Shown here piece after piece: positions 10,597-22,942 of a stretch of 64,000 nt of DNA (position 1 is its first letter; each line of letters opens with the position of its first letter). Under the pieces are notes generated by a model. It worked only from the letters and a program-made list of their open reading frames with translations. It searched no databases and was not told the origin of the DNA. Source of the DNA: Sycobia sp. Sy_11 (lineage: Eukaryota > Arthropoda > Insecta > Hymenoptera > Epichrysomallidae); contig JACCIC010000124.1 in assembly GCA_018907035.1 (NCBI GenBank), positions 814,501 to 878,500 on the forward strand. Reading direction: 5' to 3'. Made by a program: the position numbers and the translations under genes.

Positions 10597-11470
10597 ATGG
10601 AGCAAAGAGTTTACACTTTGTGCCAAAAATGGAATTCAGTGATCTCAAATTCTTGAAATGTTGACAGTTCCATACGGTAGGTCTACCTTAATTAAAAAGA
10701 ATATGTATAAGTGGTACAAGCTGTTCCAATAAGGCCGGGAGGTGTCACGAACCTCGCCCTCGATGTCCTAGCACGTCTACAACAGATGAAAACGTACAAG
10801 CAGTGAAAGTAGTTGTGTTAAAAAATCGTCAAATCACTATCAGAGAAGTTGCTGAAGATGTTGGAATATCGGTTGGCTCATGTCATGCTATTTTTTCGTA
10901 TATTTTGGGCATGAGACGTGTGTCAGCGAAATTCGTTCCAAAACTGCTTCATTTTCATAAAAAGAAATGCCGCTATACCATGATTAAAATGGCGTAGTGC
11001 ATCAAGAATTCCTACCACTAGATCGTACGGTCAACCTTGAGGTTGCGAGAGGCGATACCCAAAACACTTCTGAAATTTTGGAAAAACAATTCGTGACTTT
11101 AGCATCGCGATAATGCACCTGCTCATCGCTGCTTGTGAGAGATTTTTTAGCCAAAACCAACATCACAATCATGCCTCAGCCTCCATCACCAGATTTGGCA
11201 CCCAGCGATTTTTTTCTTTTCTCAAAACTGAGAACACCTATGAAAGGACATTGATTTTCAACTATTGAGAATATAAAAACTGCATCGCTGAAAGAATTCA
11301 AGGCTTACCAATAAATGATTATCAGAAGTGCTTCTATGATTGGAAAAACCGTAGGCAAAAGTATATTATGTCTGAAGAGGGTTACTTTAAAGGGGACAAC
11401 ATAAGTATTGATTCATAAATAAATATTTTTTGAGAAATCCAAAAAGTCACCTTATGATTTGAACACATCT
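10597..11470 (+). pseudogene. mariner transposase relic with internal deletion
   Basis: A second mariner family follows directly. It starts at an ATG at 10597 (MEQRV) and reaches the best-kept part at 10803-10997, which contains the helix-turn-helix region QITIREVAEDVGISVGS and KFVPKLL. It then jumps by internal deletion over the first catalytic Asp to the region around DNAPAH (about 11112) and degraded C-terminal blocks (about 11190-11410) with several frameshifts. Sequence resembling a terminal repeat appears near 11430-11465. It is inactive and probably old. It lies head-to-tail with the previous mariner relic, about 40 bp from that element's TIR. Confidence 0.8.
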
Positions 11471-12497
11471 TGAATGCGCATATGTATAACTATAAGTTTA
11501 ACAAATAATACATACTAATTTCAGAAAAATTATTTCGGAAAACTTTTTATTCATTATATAAAAAACCAGTAGCTACTTTGCCTTAAGTGGCCGTAAGTGA
11601 TAGCAACATGTTGTGATAACACTCTTCATGATGCAGTTGTGCGATTTTGAAAATTCAAAATATTTTCAATTTCGATTGAAAATTCAAATTCATCAAAAAT
11701 GGATTCAAAATTAATATAAAAAATTTCAGAATTGAAAATTCAAAGTATTTGTAATCGTGACTCCTAAAACCGCAAATTTATAATGTTTTCAAATAGTCAA
11801 GAAATTTTATTTTTTGAGCTACCGCAGTGGCTTACTGGTTCTCTAAAGGTTAATATCATTCGCAGTAAGCCAATACGATACATGAACGTAGAATTTTCGG
11901 CTGTCTTTGATTCCGGAATAAAAAAACAAGGATATCCATTAAAAAAATAGGTTAGCGATTAAACGAGCTTGTAATTCAGCCAAGGTCGAAGTCAAAGTTA
12001 TACGTTGATCAGTCCCTTCGTGCCTAATAACTTTTATGCGAAACCTATTGTTGCTGACTCGCAATTTTAGAGCTATTTAACTAGAAATTGGGTTGATCCT
12101 CTAATGGCCTTTACGGATCAACTTAACCTAGTGCTTAAATACCTAATGGAACATAGGATTTTCATTATACCTTACAACTTTTATATAAATAATAAATAAT
12201 AATACGAATAATCAGAAACTAGATGGGAATAATGGTGTTCTTAAGCTCTTAAGAGTGCTCCATACCTCTGACGGAAGTTAAAATCGATTGAAGCGCCTGA
12301 TTTTTAATATACTGCGGAACTTTACGGAACTCGAAGTGTACGAAAAATCATGTTCTGTTTTATCGATTGTTCCAGTATTAATCAGGGTCGTAGTAGCCCA
12401 AATTAAATATGTAAATTATAAATGATCCATGCAAAATTTATATTTTATAATATTCTTATGAAATAAGTAGCGGAGTAGTTCATCATTTGTCACAAGA
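11471..12497. other. AT-rich stretch holding a dispersed-repeat fragment
   Basis: No gene was seen. At 12230-12355 lies a fragment that recurs, inverted, at 62.44-62.59 kb. Its end, CTTAAGAGTGCTCCATACC at 12248-12266, also forms the right end of the 1.4-kb repeat at 18.72 and 57.66 kb. Confidence 0.6.
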
Positions 12498-12502
12498 AGT
12501 TG

Positions 12503-12573
<71 letters not shown>

Positions 12574-12593
12574 TTACACACATACACACGCAC

Positions 12594-12662
<69 letters not shown>
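12503..12662. repeat. Compound microsatellite (TA)n-(CA)-(GA)n
   Basis: (TA)n at 12503-12571, a short CA/CG-rich link, then (AG)n at 12598-12662 with about 32 units. A similar compound occurs at 27.96-28.07 kb. Confidence 0.97.
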
Positions 12663-12664
<2 letters not shown>

Positions 12665-12733
12665 TGCGTATTTATGTGTATTAATTTTAATTTATATTGG
12701 ACTGTAATACTGATGGAAATATTTATTAATTTA

Positions 12734-12735
<2 letters not shown>

Positions 12736-12781
<46 letters not shown>
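12736..12781. repeat. (TA)n microsatellite
   Basis: About 23 uninterrupted AT units. Confidence 0.95.
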
Positions 12782-12784
<3 letters not shown>

Positions 12785-14484
12785 TATTTAAGTGTAGAAC
12801 AAAGCGGAGCGGGATACTAGGAGACGAGCAGTAATAAAGAAGCATCAGCTCGCCATCCAGCGTTTAATTGAAATACGCATATATGTATGCGTATCTACAC
12901 ATGCATTAACATATATAATCTCCATACTCCTAATTTCTAACCAAATTACTTACTCAAAAATGTCAAGGGCCGTGGTGGTCGCAAACGATTTATATATATA
13001 GTAACTTCATATTGAGTTTATATCAAAACTTGTTTACCAATGAGTTACACAATTTTTTACGAAACTTTGATTTATGGAATGTTACAAAAAAAATGATAAA
13101 AAATTAAATGATATTAATTATTTCATTAATGAATAGAATGGGATCTCTTAATAATGAATATTGAAATAAGTATAAAGATAACAGCGAATAATATTTCCAA
13201 ATTAATTTTTTTTTCTCGAAAATTTAGATATACGAAATTGTCTGTTTAAGGTAAACAATTGTAAAATTAATTATTATACTTAATTTTTAGGATGACAAAA
13301 TCCAATACACAGTAGACTTTATTATTTTATAATTCTTTCAAATTGTTAGTTTATGTATTGTATTAAATTATTTTTTATTAAACAAATAACATAATAAATT
13401 ATTATTCTATAAATATTAATTTCTTGCAGTATAGTAATTAAAACTTGCATATGAAATAAAAGTATTATCTACTAGACCGAAATAAAAGGACCTAGTTTAT
13501 ACCTCTTTCTTAATTTTACCATAACAATGTTGAAATTTTTCATTCTAAGATTTGTCTATTTCATAACCATAATAGTTCAATTATTTTTAGTTCGTAGTGA
13601 CTAGATTTCAGCCTACTCAAAATTTCGATTCTGTTCTGAACGTTTTGAAAATATTTTTTCAGCTTTTATTGGCCATTCTTTGATTTGTTTCTAATTTTTT
13701 AGTATTCCTGTAAAATTCTACTTTTAATATATTCTTGCGCAATAAATTAGCTATTATAACTCCTTTTTTCTACACTTAAATTTGGAATTATTTTTTAGTA
13801 CCAGGAATGCAGTCTAAGGAATTTTTCTTCTTCATTTTATAGAAAACCAAGTTAACATTCTTTACACGTATAATTTTTAGATATAAAGAAATTCAATATT
13901 TTCATTTTATTGGCTTTATGTATAAAATATTAGTTTTGTTATTGCAATGCTATAATATGTAAGTAGTAAATAAAAATATTAAATTTTTATAGTTGTGCAT
14001 ATTATCTAAATAAATTTGAATTTATCAGGATTGCCGTGCACTTTTTTATTTACAATTACATTTTTATTGTATTATTTTTTTTTACAATTTTATCTTATAA
14101 ATCTGTAATTATAATCTAAAATTGGAATGGTAATCTATAATTTGTGTCGAACAGAACCGAACTTGATTCTATCGGGTAAAAAATATAAAAATATTATTTA
14201 TATGGAACATAAAGGCACACTAGACTATTCTTTATATAAAATTATGTAATTTAAAAAAATAATTAAATTATTATTTGATATTTATCTAAAATAGATTATT
14301 TTATTGGTTGTATTAAATTATTTTTTAATTACTTATTCTAAATCAGCGTATTTTGGAAAATAATAAATTAATAAAAATTATATAATATTTGAAAACAAAT
14401 TTCAATTGTTTTTATTCATCTATATTACAAAATTTAAAAAACAAATTCGAATAAAGATTGTGTTATTTGTCTGAAGTAGTGTTC

Positions 14485-14534
<50 letters not shown>

Positions 14535-15415
14535 GGTCTTATATAAAATCCCTTCTGAATTTTGCAACGTAATATGATATAATGTTATCTGAAATTGAAT
14601 CGATCCTTTTAACAGGGATATCTGCAGATTACCTAAACATAGTCAGATGTTTTTGCTCATTGGAGCATAATTTGTTTATATTTTATATTTTAAGATTTTT
14701 CATATTTAATATTTTCTGGGCATAGTTTTATGTTATACCTTTTAGTTAAATTTTTCTCTGTTATTTGTTTTTTATCGCTTAATTAAATTTGTTAACCATT
14801 TTTTTAAAAATAGGTTTGTAACATTTTTTTTATTTATTTATGCTTAATTATTTTTATTTTTTTTAATTATAAGTTAAATAAGATCTTTGGATTAATATTT
14901 TAAGAGTCGTAGTTGATTTTTCATTATCATTTTTTCTAACTTAGTTTTTACAATAAATATTGCAATTAAAATTTCAACCTGCAACAGTAAGAATGACCAA
15001 AAATTCAATTACAATACGAAAATGATACAATAACTATAAAGAATAAAAATACTACGTTTAAAAACCAATTTGTATATTTCATTTATTTAAAATTAAATAT
15101 GACATAGATCATTTTATAAAAACATACATTCACTAGCAAGTTTAGATTCTACGTAGCTTGATGATAAAATCACAGCGTAGCCCCCATCTATGTTACGAAA
15201 ATAGGACTTTTTTTCGAGGAACATAAATTTTTGATTCAGAAATTTGGTCTAATAAATAATAAAAATTTATTCAATTTTTAATTACTTAAAAAATAAAATT
15301 AATGACTAAATATACATGTATAATAAAATTTTTATGAAAAGCAAAATAACTAAGCGAGTTTGATATGTTTTTAGAATATTAAGAACTTTCAAAAATAAAT
15401 TACTATTATTGTAAA
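12785..15415. other. AT-rich stretch without recognisable gene
   Basis: Very AT-rich sequence with long A and T runs and a (TA)n tract at 14487-14528. No reading frame, RNA gene or transposon terminus could be supported. Confidence 0.6.
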
Positions 15416-15775
15416 ATTTAACTTGGTTCGAAAAAATTTGTCTTTATTGTTTGTATTTGTGTTTTTATCATACTAAAATTGTAATGATTAGATAAAAGAA
15501 TCATGTATTTGAATATATGGTCAATAACTGTATTATAGGCATCACGGTCCACGTTCGCGCAAATCGTATCATTGCGCTGGCAGCTGATGTATTCTATCAA
15601 TTCGTTCAACACTGTTTCCAAAATCGTGTAAAAAGTAGTGGTAATATCGAATTATATACGATTTGATGACAGCATGCGAATGTTTACGATTTTCTAAACG
15701 AATGAACCACAAGTCCGAACAGAGTCGACCCAACTTCTCGATAAATATCCTACAGTTGATCCGATAATATATATA
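15330..15775 (-). pseudogene. Unassigned coding-like relic
   Basis: On the minus strand two overlapping open stretches look like one protein broken by a frameshift: about 50 residues containing EKLGRLCSDLWFIRLENR and then 67 residues containing NELIEYISCQRND, ending at 15418. Composition and the uninterrupted frames in AT-rich surroundings look protein-like, but I do not recognise the family. Its 3' flank shares about 30 bp, including AAGCGAGTTTGAT, with the 3' flank of the coding-like relic at 27.4-27.87 kb, so both may be members of one unknown element or integrated sequence. Confidence 0.35.
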
Positions 15776-15799
15776 TATATATAATGCAGGTATCAACAT

Positions 15800-17050
15800 A
15801 ATGATTACCTGATGAATGGAGATAGGTCTTGATACAATTCTTGGTCATGTATTCTGATGGATTATTCTTTTCTCTCCTATAATGTTAATTATCTCCAGAT
15901 TTAAGAATTAAAAATAATAGAAAATTAAAATTTTATTTCAGTAATAATTGTAATTTAATGATTAATTAAATAAACATGTAAACAATAATTCAATAGAAAT
16001 TATTAGTTGTTAATGGTAAATTAATATATATAATTTATATCAGTACATATTTCATAAAAAAAGTACAGACAAACGGTTCTATACAGACGAGACATGACGG
16101 GCACCCAAAATACAAATAAGTTCAGTTATATTATATTTCAATGTGCAAGTGATAGACAAAAACCTATAATTTCAGGTGCTATTTTTGAAGAAAAAAATTA
16201 TTAAATAAATTCATTAAAAATGTAAAGCCTCCCAAAAGACAATTAGCTTCATCTCCCCTTCCTCAGAGTGGGACACGAGGGTATGAAGTATTGATATTGA
16301 TATATATAATAAGATTCTTATATGTAAAGAAAATAAAAATAAGGTAATAGTACAAACATATTCATTTATTACGTATTAATAATTACACAAATCGCATAAT
16401 ACGTATAGCCTTCTTTATTTTTAATTTTCAAGGGCCATTTAAAGTATATATAAATAATCATTAAAAAAATAATGATAAATTAAAGTTTTGAAGGGGCGGT
16501 TTCATTGTTCTTAAGTGATAATATTAATATTATAGATATAATCTGATGTTAATGCAATCAAGATAGCTATTATTTTAGTTCCGATAGCTATTATTTTAGG
16601 CGTCTAATATGCAAAATAGTGAAAAATTAGAGTGGGAAGAATATATAATTTTTACTTAAAATGAAAAGTATGAAATCACCATCTTCTGGGAAACTAAGCA
16701 GAACAGTATGATTGTATATTTAATAGGATTGAATTTTACATAGGGAGCAAGTACAGCTTTTAAATATAATGGCATATTATACTCTACATTATAATTATTT
16801 AAATACAATATATATGTATATATATATATATGTTTTTACAAAAAATATTTCTATATTATATATCATGATATTTTTGGCGGCAATATATGTATACTTTTTG
16901 TATATTGCATATTGACTTTATTTAATCTGACATATTTATTCCAAAAAATTAAAATGTATGGCATACTAAAGAAAACTTTAGCCGTACAAGAATATATTTA
17001 AAAATAAAATTTTTATAATTACCTATTGAATAGATAGTAATGAAACTATT
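15800..17050. other. AT-rich stretch without recognisable gene
   Basis: No coding, RNA or repeat signal beyond simple AT-rich DNA. Confidence 0.55.
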
Positions 17051-17059
17051 GAAAAGACA

Positions 17060-18127
17060 CTTATTGAAAAAGATAGTAATTTCTAATATATAAGGGCTAT
17101 TGTCAAAATGTATCAATTTATCAAATTTTTAGAAAAATACCTGTTGTGTTAAATATTCTTTTTATAATTTTGTATACGTATATAACGTAATACACGTATA
17201 TACCCGTTAATATTAGCCACAATGATATGAATAGTCTTATTATTCATTAAAAGAATTATATCCATTTTTTATATCGGATCTGAAAAATATATTTTTTATA
17301 TTTTGTATAATTGTGTCTTTTATAATAGTATTACTTCATTAAAAATTATTTTAATATTTGAATTTGTAACAGTTTTCTTACAAAAAGTTTCTATAAAAGC
17401 TGTTTATTACATAAATTGTATAAATTATACAAAGTACCAATAACAGTATAATGATGTGTAATATAAGAATAAATTAAAAAATTACTTTATCTAAATAACT
17501 ATATATTTAAATATTTATAATATAATATATTAATTTAGGAGTTGTACTTACTCCTTATACAAAATTCAGTACTATAAATACATAATCATACACTTCTACA
17601 TTCCAAAATAATGATGGTTTTATGATATTTTACATTTGAATTAAAAATTATATATTCTTTTCACGTTACTTTTTCTTATCGGTTTTCTATAATAGGGGTG
17701 CATATCGAAGTAATAACTCAAATGCATCAATTACACGTTGTGAACACTCAAAACTCTCATTTCCTCCTAAACTTATGAGTTTTTATTGTAGCTAAAAGAC
17801 TATCATGCAAAAAAAATAAATATTTTTGAAATTTTGGGAATTTCTTATAAGCTTTAATTGTCATAAGAAACGATTTATTTAATAAAAATTGTTTAGGATC
17901 TATATAAATATTAAATCTGCGTAGGCAATAATAACATTTTTGCCTAGATAAGTATTATATATACTTTAGGTTAGGAAAAGAACAATTACTTTCCTATTAT
18001 ATTTTCATATATATTTATTGGCTCAAGCTCGTATATCTCGCACCTCTCTGTAATCTCAAATTTCCGTATCACATTACTATGTTGCAATGTATTTGTATGT
18101 ATGTATGTATGCATGTGTATATTTATA

Positions 18128-18173
<46 letters not shown>

Positions 18174-18731
18174 CTGCACCAGGCTTCATAATTCTTTATT
18201 TGATTTGTACGGCATTGAATATTTTCTTCAGCGCCACCTATTCAAAAAATCAGAAATTAAAATTCTCACTTTTTTATCTACAGAATTGACAACATGCAAT
18301 ATAACCGTAATAAAATCTTATATTTCGTTTTACTCCCTCAATTATATGAATAGAAAGATGAAACAAAGTTCATTCGATTCATTATTCAATTCTACATCCG
18401 GGGCTATCCAAGGTTGATCTGTACTATAAGTATAAAATTTATAATATTTTTGTTATTTGATGTTACTGCAAAGCGGCGATATCTATAGTGCAGACGACAG
18501 TTAGATATACATTTTCTTATTTTTTTAAACTAACTTTGAAACATATAATGAAAGCAGTAAGGGATACCCCGATTGTAGAATTTTTCAAAGATTCGTAGAA
18601 AATTTGTTTCAACATTGTAAAATGTAAAATGAGGACGCAAAACGAAATCTACGATTTACACATTTTCATTTCCGTTTTAATAGTTCATCGTGGCGCTGGC
18701 ATCGCGGTATGGAGCACTCTTAAGGCCATCC
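17060..18731 (+). repeat. Dispersed 1.4-1.7-kb repeat, copy 1
   Basis: This stretch is closely matched at 56.03-57.67 kb in the same orientation, with many conserved blocks (for example TAGGAGTTGTACTTACTCC here and TAGGAGTTATACTTACTCC there). Copy 1 has about 200 extra bases near 17.1-17.33 kb and a (TA)n expansion at 18131-18170. The right edge is sharp: similarity stops after GGTATGGAGCACTCTTAAG at 18706-18724. That terminal motif recurs at 12.25 kb and 62.55 kb. No protein is encoded. It is probably a non-autonomous mobile element; its left end is not defined. Confidence 0.8.
18131..18170. repeat. (TA)n microsatellite
   Basis: About 20 AT units inside the dispersed repeat; the paralogue at 56.8 kb has only a short AT stretch at the same place. 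Confidence 0.95.
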
Positions 18732-18732
18732 G

Positions 18733-19480
18733 CTATCAATTAAAAGATATAAGATATGATTTAGTAGAAGTATCCGACACATATAACAATGCAGAAACTA
18801 AAAGCAAAGCTGAAAGGTTGAACTACTATGAAATTAATAATTTTGAATTCATATTGTTAACTGTAATATGGTATGAGATATTTTTTATCACTAACAATGT
18901 AAGTAAATATTTACAATCGGATAATATGTCATTAGACATTGCAATGAAAAATTTACAACAATTATTGGAATTCTCGGAAGATTAGGAATTCAGGTTTTCA
19001 TTCTGCATTAGCTAGAGCTACAAAGCTTGCTGAGGAATATTAAAATTGAAATGTTAAAATTGAATTTCAAGACAGTGGTAAAAGAAAGAAAACAATGCAG
19101 TTTACATATGAGAGTGAAGATGAAATTGTATCTTCTCCATAAAAGCTTTTTAAAACTAAATGTTTTTTAAAATATTTTGACTTTATTTGGAAATTTAAAA
19201 ATCTTCCAAAAATAAATTATGAAGAATTACTTAAAAAATGTAACGATTTAGACATTTTATTATTAAGTGATCATTCTAAAGATATAGATAATGAAGAATT
19301 ATTTATGGAATTAATATATTCTAAAAATGTTATTCCAAAAGAAGATAGGAACGTACCTGGTATTCTAAATTATATACTAAAAAATGAAATGGATTTTCCA
19401 AATATAAAATTGTTTATGAAATCTTATTAACATTAACTGTTACAGTAGTTTCTCAAAATGAGTCCTTTCTTTCTCAAAAT
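18733..19480 (+). pseudogene. hAT-like (ZMYM1-type) transposase relic
   Basis: One frame runs to 18985 and encodes a segment like the central region of hAT-type transposases annotated as zinc finger MYM-type proteins: NAETKSKAERLNYYEIN, FEFILLTVIWYEI and NNVSKYLQ. Later fragments in other frames (to about 19470) resemble the C-terminal part, ending near LTLTVTVVSQNE, the degraded equivalent of the conserved C-terminal block. At least two frameshifts and several stops are present. The N-terminus is missing: the frame is fused to the end of the dispersed repeat at 18731. No TIRs were found. Confidence 0.65.
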
Positions 19481-19484
19481 TAAA

Positions 19485-20500
19485 ACTAATAATAATAAAA
19501 CGTATTTAAAAGCTAATGTGAGCTGAAAACTACTTACTGGACTATGTGTCCTATCGATAGAAAAGGAAGAAGCGTCTTCTATAGATTAAATACTTAATAT
19601 ATCTTTGCGGTCTAAAAATCTAGAAAAGTAAATTTTCTTTAAAATAGCTAGGGAATACTTTGAGTGATACAATTAACTAACATAAAGTAGAAAGCTAAAT
19701 GTAAAGTATAAGATTTATTTTCTTTCTTTAAGCTTTATAAGACTTTTTTCAAAATACCTTACTTTTTACATATAGTATAGACATTAACATAGAGCACGCA
19801 CGCTTTAATTCTGGGTAACGCTAAGTACAAACGACTCTTGTAGAAACATAAATTTCATTAAAAATTGATACTCAGAGAAAAATTTATTAAATTTTGATAG
19901 TCAAAAGAATCTAGGAAATACCAAATATGGCATTGATTTGATATAATCCATAATTTATTCTATTCTATAAACAATAAAAAAGAAAATGAAAAAATAGCAA
20001 AATGCTTTTCTAAAAGTGGTAAAATTTAATTAAAAACAAAAAAATTAATTGACTTTTCAAACTTGTGATTTATATAAAATGTATTTGGTACATTTATTAA
20101 TTTTTTTTTGCTTGATATAATCAAAAACCTTCTAAAATTGTATAGAGTATTGTAACCAAATTTTTGCAAAGCACACTAGATTTTTTCATTTTTGAAAATT
20201 AATTCCCACGTGTAATGGCTTCGTGCTATTTTCCCAAGTCCTCCGATGCCTAACGATGGCGCTGACAAATCTTGTTCAGATATTTATTTTACTTTTATAA
20301 GTTGAGAATTTGGATTTGCGTTTTACACTATTCTTATAATCTGTATATTGTATTCTCTACTTTAGAAAATATCTTTTATTTATTATACTGTTGATTGCAA
20401 CCATTTTTGTTAAAAGTTGGAAAATTTTAATAAAAAATTTTGTTCGCTGTATCAAGTTTAGATTTAAATTTACTTACTAAAAAGCTTATTTATTGTTCAA
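19485..20500. other. AT-rich stretch without recognisable gene
   Basis: No gene, RNA or terminal repeat could be supported. A short CG-containing patch lies at 20205-20275. Confidence 0.5.
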
Positions 20501-20505
20501 TTTAA

Positions 20506-20546
<41 letters not shown>
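20506..20546. repeat. (TA)n microsatellite
   Basis: About 20 TA units immediately left of the GC-rich retroelement fragment. Confidence 0.95.
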
Positions 20547-20554
<8 letters not shown>

Positions 20555-21032
20555 TACCCTCTCTAGTGGCTGCATGACCCTGACGGGGTGAGAGGGCTTA
20601 AGCCGGGGGAGCAAGAAGGAGCGCTTGGTGTATGTACCAGATCCTTTTAGATCTGTACAACACGAAGAGTTCCGCATCCTTCCCTGGCTCACGAGTATTT
20701 GGATTGGGAATTCGGATCCCTATAAACGGGCTCTCCGAACTACATGATGGGAGAATCCCTATAAACGGGTATCCTGAGAATGATTGCGAAAGTATGGATA
20801 GTATGTATGGATGTGAGAGTCAGGGAAGAGGGTAAGGCTCTTCGGGTAACTAAGAAGCAGCCTGCGGCTGAGAAACGGCGAATCTCGGTCTGCTAATTTC
20901 GCTCCTAATCCAAAGTGTTAGATACCGTGCTGAAGGATGAATGGCACAAAGGTGAATGTGTCGCAAATGGTTCCTTCGGGAAACCAGGCCGAATCCCGTT
21001 GTATTGCAGGCCTTACCCGGTAGTTGCTGCCC
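20555..21032 (+). mobile_element. 5'-UTR-like leader of a non-LTR-type element
   Basis: An abrupt rise in GC content begins after the (TA)n tract and continues to the end of the ORF at 21608. The leader contains the direct repeat ATCCCTATAAACGGG at about 20716 and 20754. Composition and the following basic, low-complexity ORF suggest the 5' part of a non-LTR retrotransposon. Keeping a 5' end without a 3' end is unusual for such elements. Confidence 0.35.
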
Positions 21033-21608
21033 ATGCCGGGTGGACTATATATATCCGCAATACTCGTGGGAACAGAAATGGAGAAATCTGATAACACTGA
21101 GATGGAAATAGAGGGGGAGCACGAGATGGAAGAAAGTCGGGCTTTGTTACCGACAGAAACCATCTCAGAAGTACCTGTTCAGGCCACTGAACAGGGAAAG
21201 ACGAGTGCACATGAAGGCGCGGGCATGAACCGGAACCTGAGTGGAGCACAAAGGAGGAAACTCCTTAAACAAAAAGCAATGGAAGGGGGTCCACCTGTTC
21301 CTAGATCGGTGACGGGGAGAAAGCGGAGGCATGCAGAAAAGAAACGGGCACTAATCGTACTGACTACGTGGGCCTCGGCTGCTCCAGCCACTGATTCGGG
21401 TCAGAGGGGACCCTCAACCAGCCTTGGGTCTACTGAGCAGGGACTCAAGAAACCGCTCAAAAAACGCATGGAAGGCACGTACGCAGGGGCAGCATCTCAC
21501 CTGCCTAGAGTGACACTTACGTGTGATGAATATCTCGGTAGGGAAAGGCCTGCAGAAACCTGCACGTCACTGAAAAAAGCAGTGGCGAAGAAAATTGAAG
21601 AAAGTTGA
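21033..21608 (+). CDS. ORF1-like protein N-terminal fragment (non-LTR element?)
   Basis: An open frame of about 190 codons encodes an acidic N-terminus (residues 10-60, many Glu) followed by a strongly basic middle with SGAQRRKLLKQKAMEGG and KRRHAEKKRA, and a Ser/Thr/Pro-rich region. Such basic, disordered N-termini occur in ORF1 proteins of insect non-LTR retrotransposons, which coat the element RNA. No zinc knuckle is present, because the frame ends where the AT-rich DNA resumes. I cannot assign a clade. It may pair with the R1-like reverse transcriptase type at 44 kb, but no shared sequence shows this. The ATG at 21033 is the first usable start. Confidence 0.45.
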   Translation: MPGGLYISAILVGTEMEKSDNTEMEIEGEHEMEESRALLPTETISEVPVQATEQGKTSAHEGAGMNRNLSGAQRRKLLKQKAMEGGPPVPRSVTGRKRRHAEKKRALIVLTTWASAAPATDSGQRGPSTSLGSTEQGLKKPLKKRMEGTYAGAASHLPRVTLTCDEYLGRERPAETCTSLKKAVAKKIEES

Positions 21609-21779
21609 AATTGGTTTGTGATTTTTTAAATAATGATTTCATATACATATATTTGTAATTCAATTATTTAATACAGTCGCCACACTTTATTCTCAAATAT
21701 AAGTTCTTACAAAATATGTTTACGAACTCTTGAACATTTATGTAATGATCAGTAAATTAATCATTATTTAAAAAAGTAA

Positions 21780-22105
21780 ACAGGTGTTTTGGAAGAACTT
21801 CTACGCGGAGTACTGTATTTAGTCAGTAGAAAACGATGTCTACCTTTCTGGGGACGACTTCTACGGGAATTTTCATCTTTGAACAGTAGAATACGATGTC
21901 CAGGCGCCTGGGCATAATTTCTAGGGGAAGTTACATGTTCGGATGGTAGAAGTCAATGTCCATGTATGACGGGACAAATTCTATGTAGAGATTCATATTC
22001 TACCATTCTAATATCCAAACTCACATTAGAAGTCATCCCTGGATACCTGGACATCATATTATACCTTCCCAGAATAAAACTCTCTATAACAGTCGTCCTG
22101 AGACA
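21780..22105. repeat. 60-bp repeat array, second locus (inverted)
   Basis: This is the reverse-complement counterpart of the array at 3.0-3.9 kb. Units at 21780-21990 run opposite to one unit at 22025-22100, so the orientation switch seen at 3.225 kb is also present, near 22.0 kb, with similar sequence at the turn (GAATCTCT and CATAGAA on the arm side). The array abuts the truncated mariner relic at about 22.1 kb. Confidence 0.8.
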
Positions 22106-22885
22106 TATTCACTTTGGACTTATTCATTATCACCTTCTTTGACCTTGGCATTTCAGGAGACAGCCAATGTTCGCTTTGTCGTTTAGTTTCGGGGTCATAT
22201 TAAAAGAACCAACTTTCATCACCAGTAATAATTCGATCGAGAAGAGTAGAATTTTTTTCAACCTGCTCGAAATAATCTTGAGCGATGTTCATTCGGTGGG
22301 CTTTTTTCTCATTTGAACGGTTCTTCGGTACCATCTTCGCGAACAACTTTTTCATAGCGAAATCTTCGGTTAAAATCTTTCTAACTATTTCCCGGTTAAT
22401 ATTCAACTCGCCAGCCAAGATTCGAATGGTTAGTCGACGGTCTTGACGAACAAGGGTGAGGACGCGCTGCGCATTCACGTCGGTCCGCACTTGAATTGGC
22501 GTTCTCCTCCGCGCCTCGTCTTTGATGCACACTTTGATGCACATCTCACGGCCTTTTTTACAATCGGCTTGCCATGGAAGCATCTGACTACAACTCAGCA
22601 CATCACTACCATAAACTTTAAGCACCTTTTGATAAGTTTCTGTTGCAAAACAAAATTTCATTGCGCACTGTTGCTTTAAATTTTTCTGTTCCATCTTCTT
22701 GACATGCACTATGCGAGTGCTGTTACAAAATACTAAATGGCTTGCCAAGAAATGATCGTACAAGGGTCGTCAATGTCTTAATTGTGAGAGTAGGGATCTA
22801 CTATTATGTTAGCGGAGTTACAGGTTCGCAGTGTTAGTACAGCCTGAGAAATAGAATTGGTCGCATTATTTAATTGTCTGACCTC

Positions 22886-22886
<1 letters not shown>
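22098..22886 (-). pseudogene. mariner transposase relic, N-terminal half with 5' TIR
   Basis: Minus-strand frame from MEQKN (about 22690) through a helix-turn-helix-rich region (LTIRILAGELNINREIVRKI) to ITGDESWFF, where a stop interrupts. The frame then continues as YDPETKRQSEHWLSP for 40 codons before the element breaks off at the 60-bp array. The 5' TIR at 22861-22886 is the counterpart of the 3' TIR at 10529-10554, differing at one of 26 bases. It is the same family as the relic at 9.9 kb, which keeps the other half. The second and third catalytic Asp are lost here. Confidence 0.85.

Positions 22887-22887
<1 letters not shown>

Positions 22888-22938
<51 letters not shown>
22888..22938. repeat. 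(TA)n microsatellite
   Basis: About 25 TA units starting two bases outside the mariner TIR, suggesting expansion from the TA target site. Confidence 0.95.
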
Positions 22939-22939
<1 letters not shown>

Positions 22940-22942
<3 letters not shown>

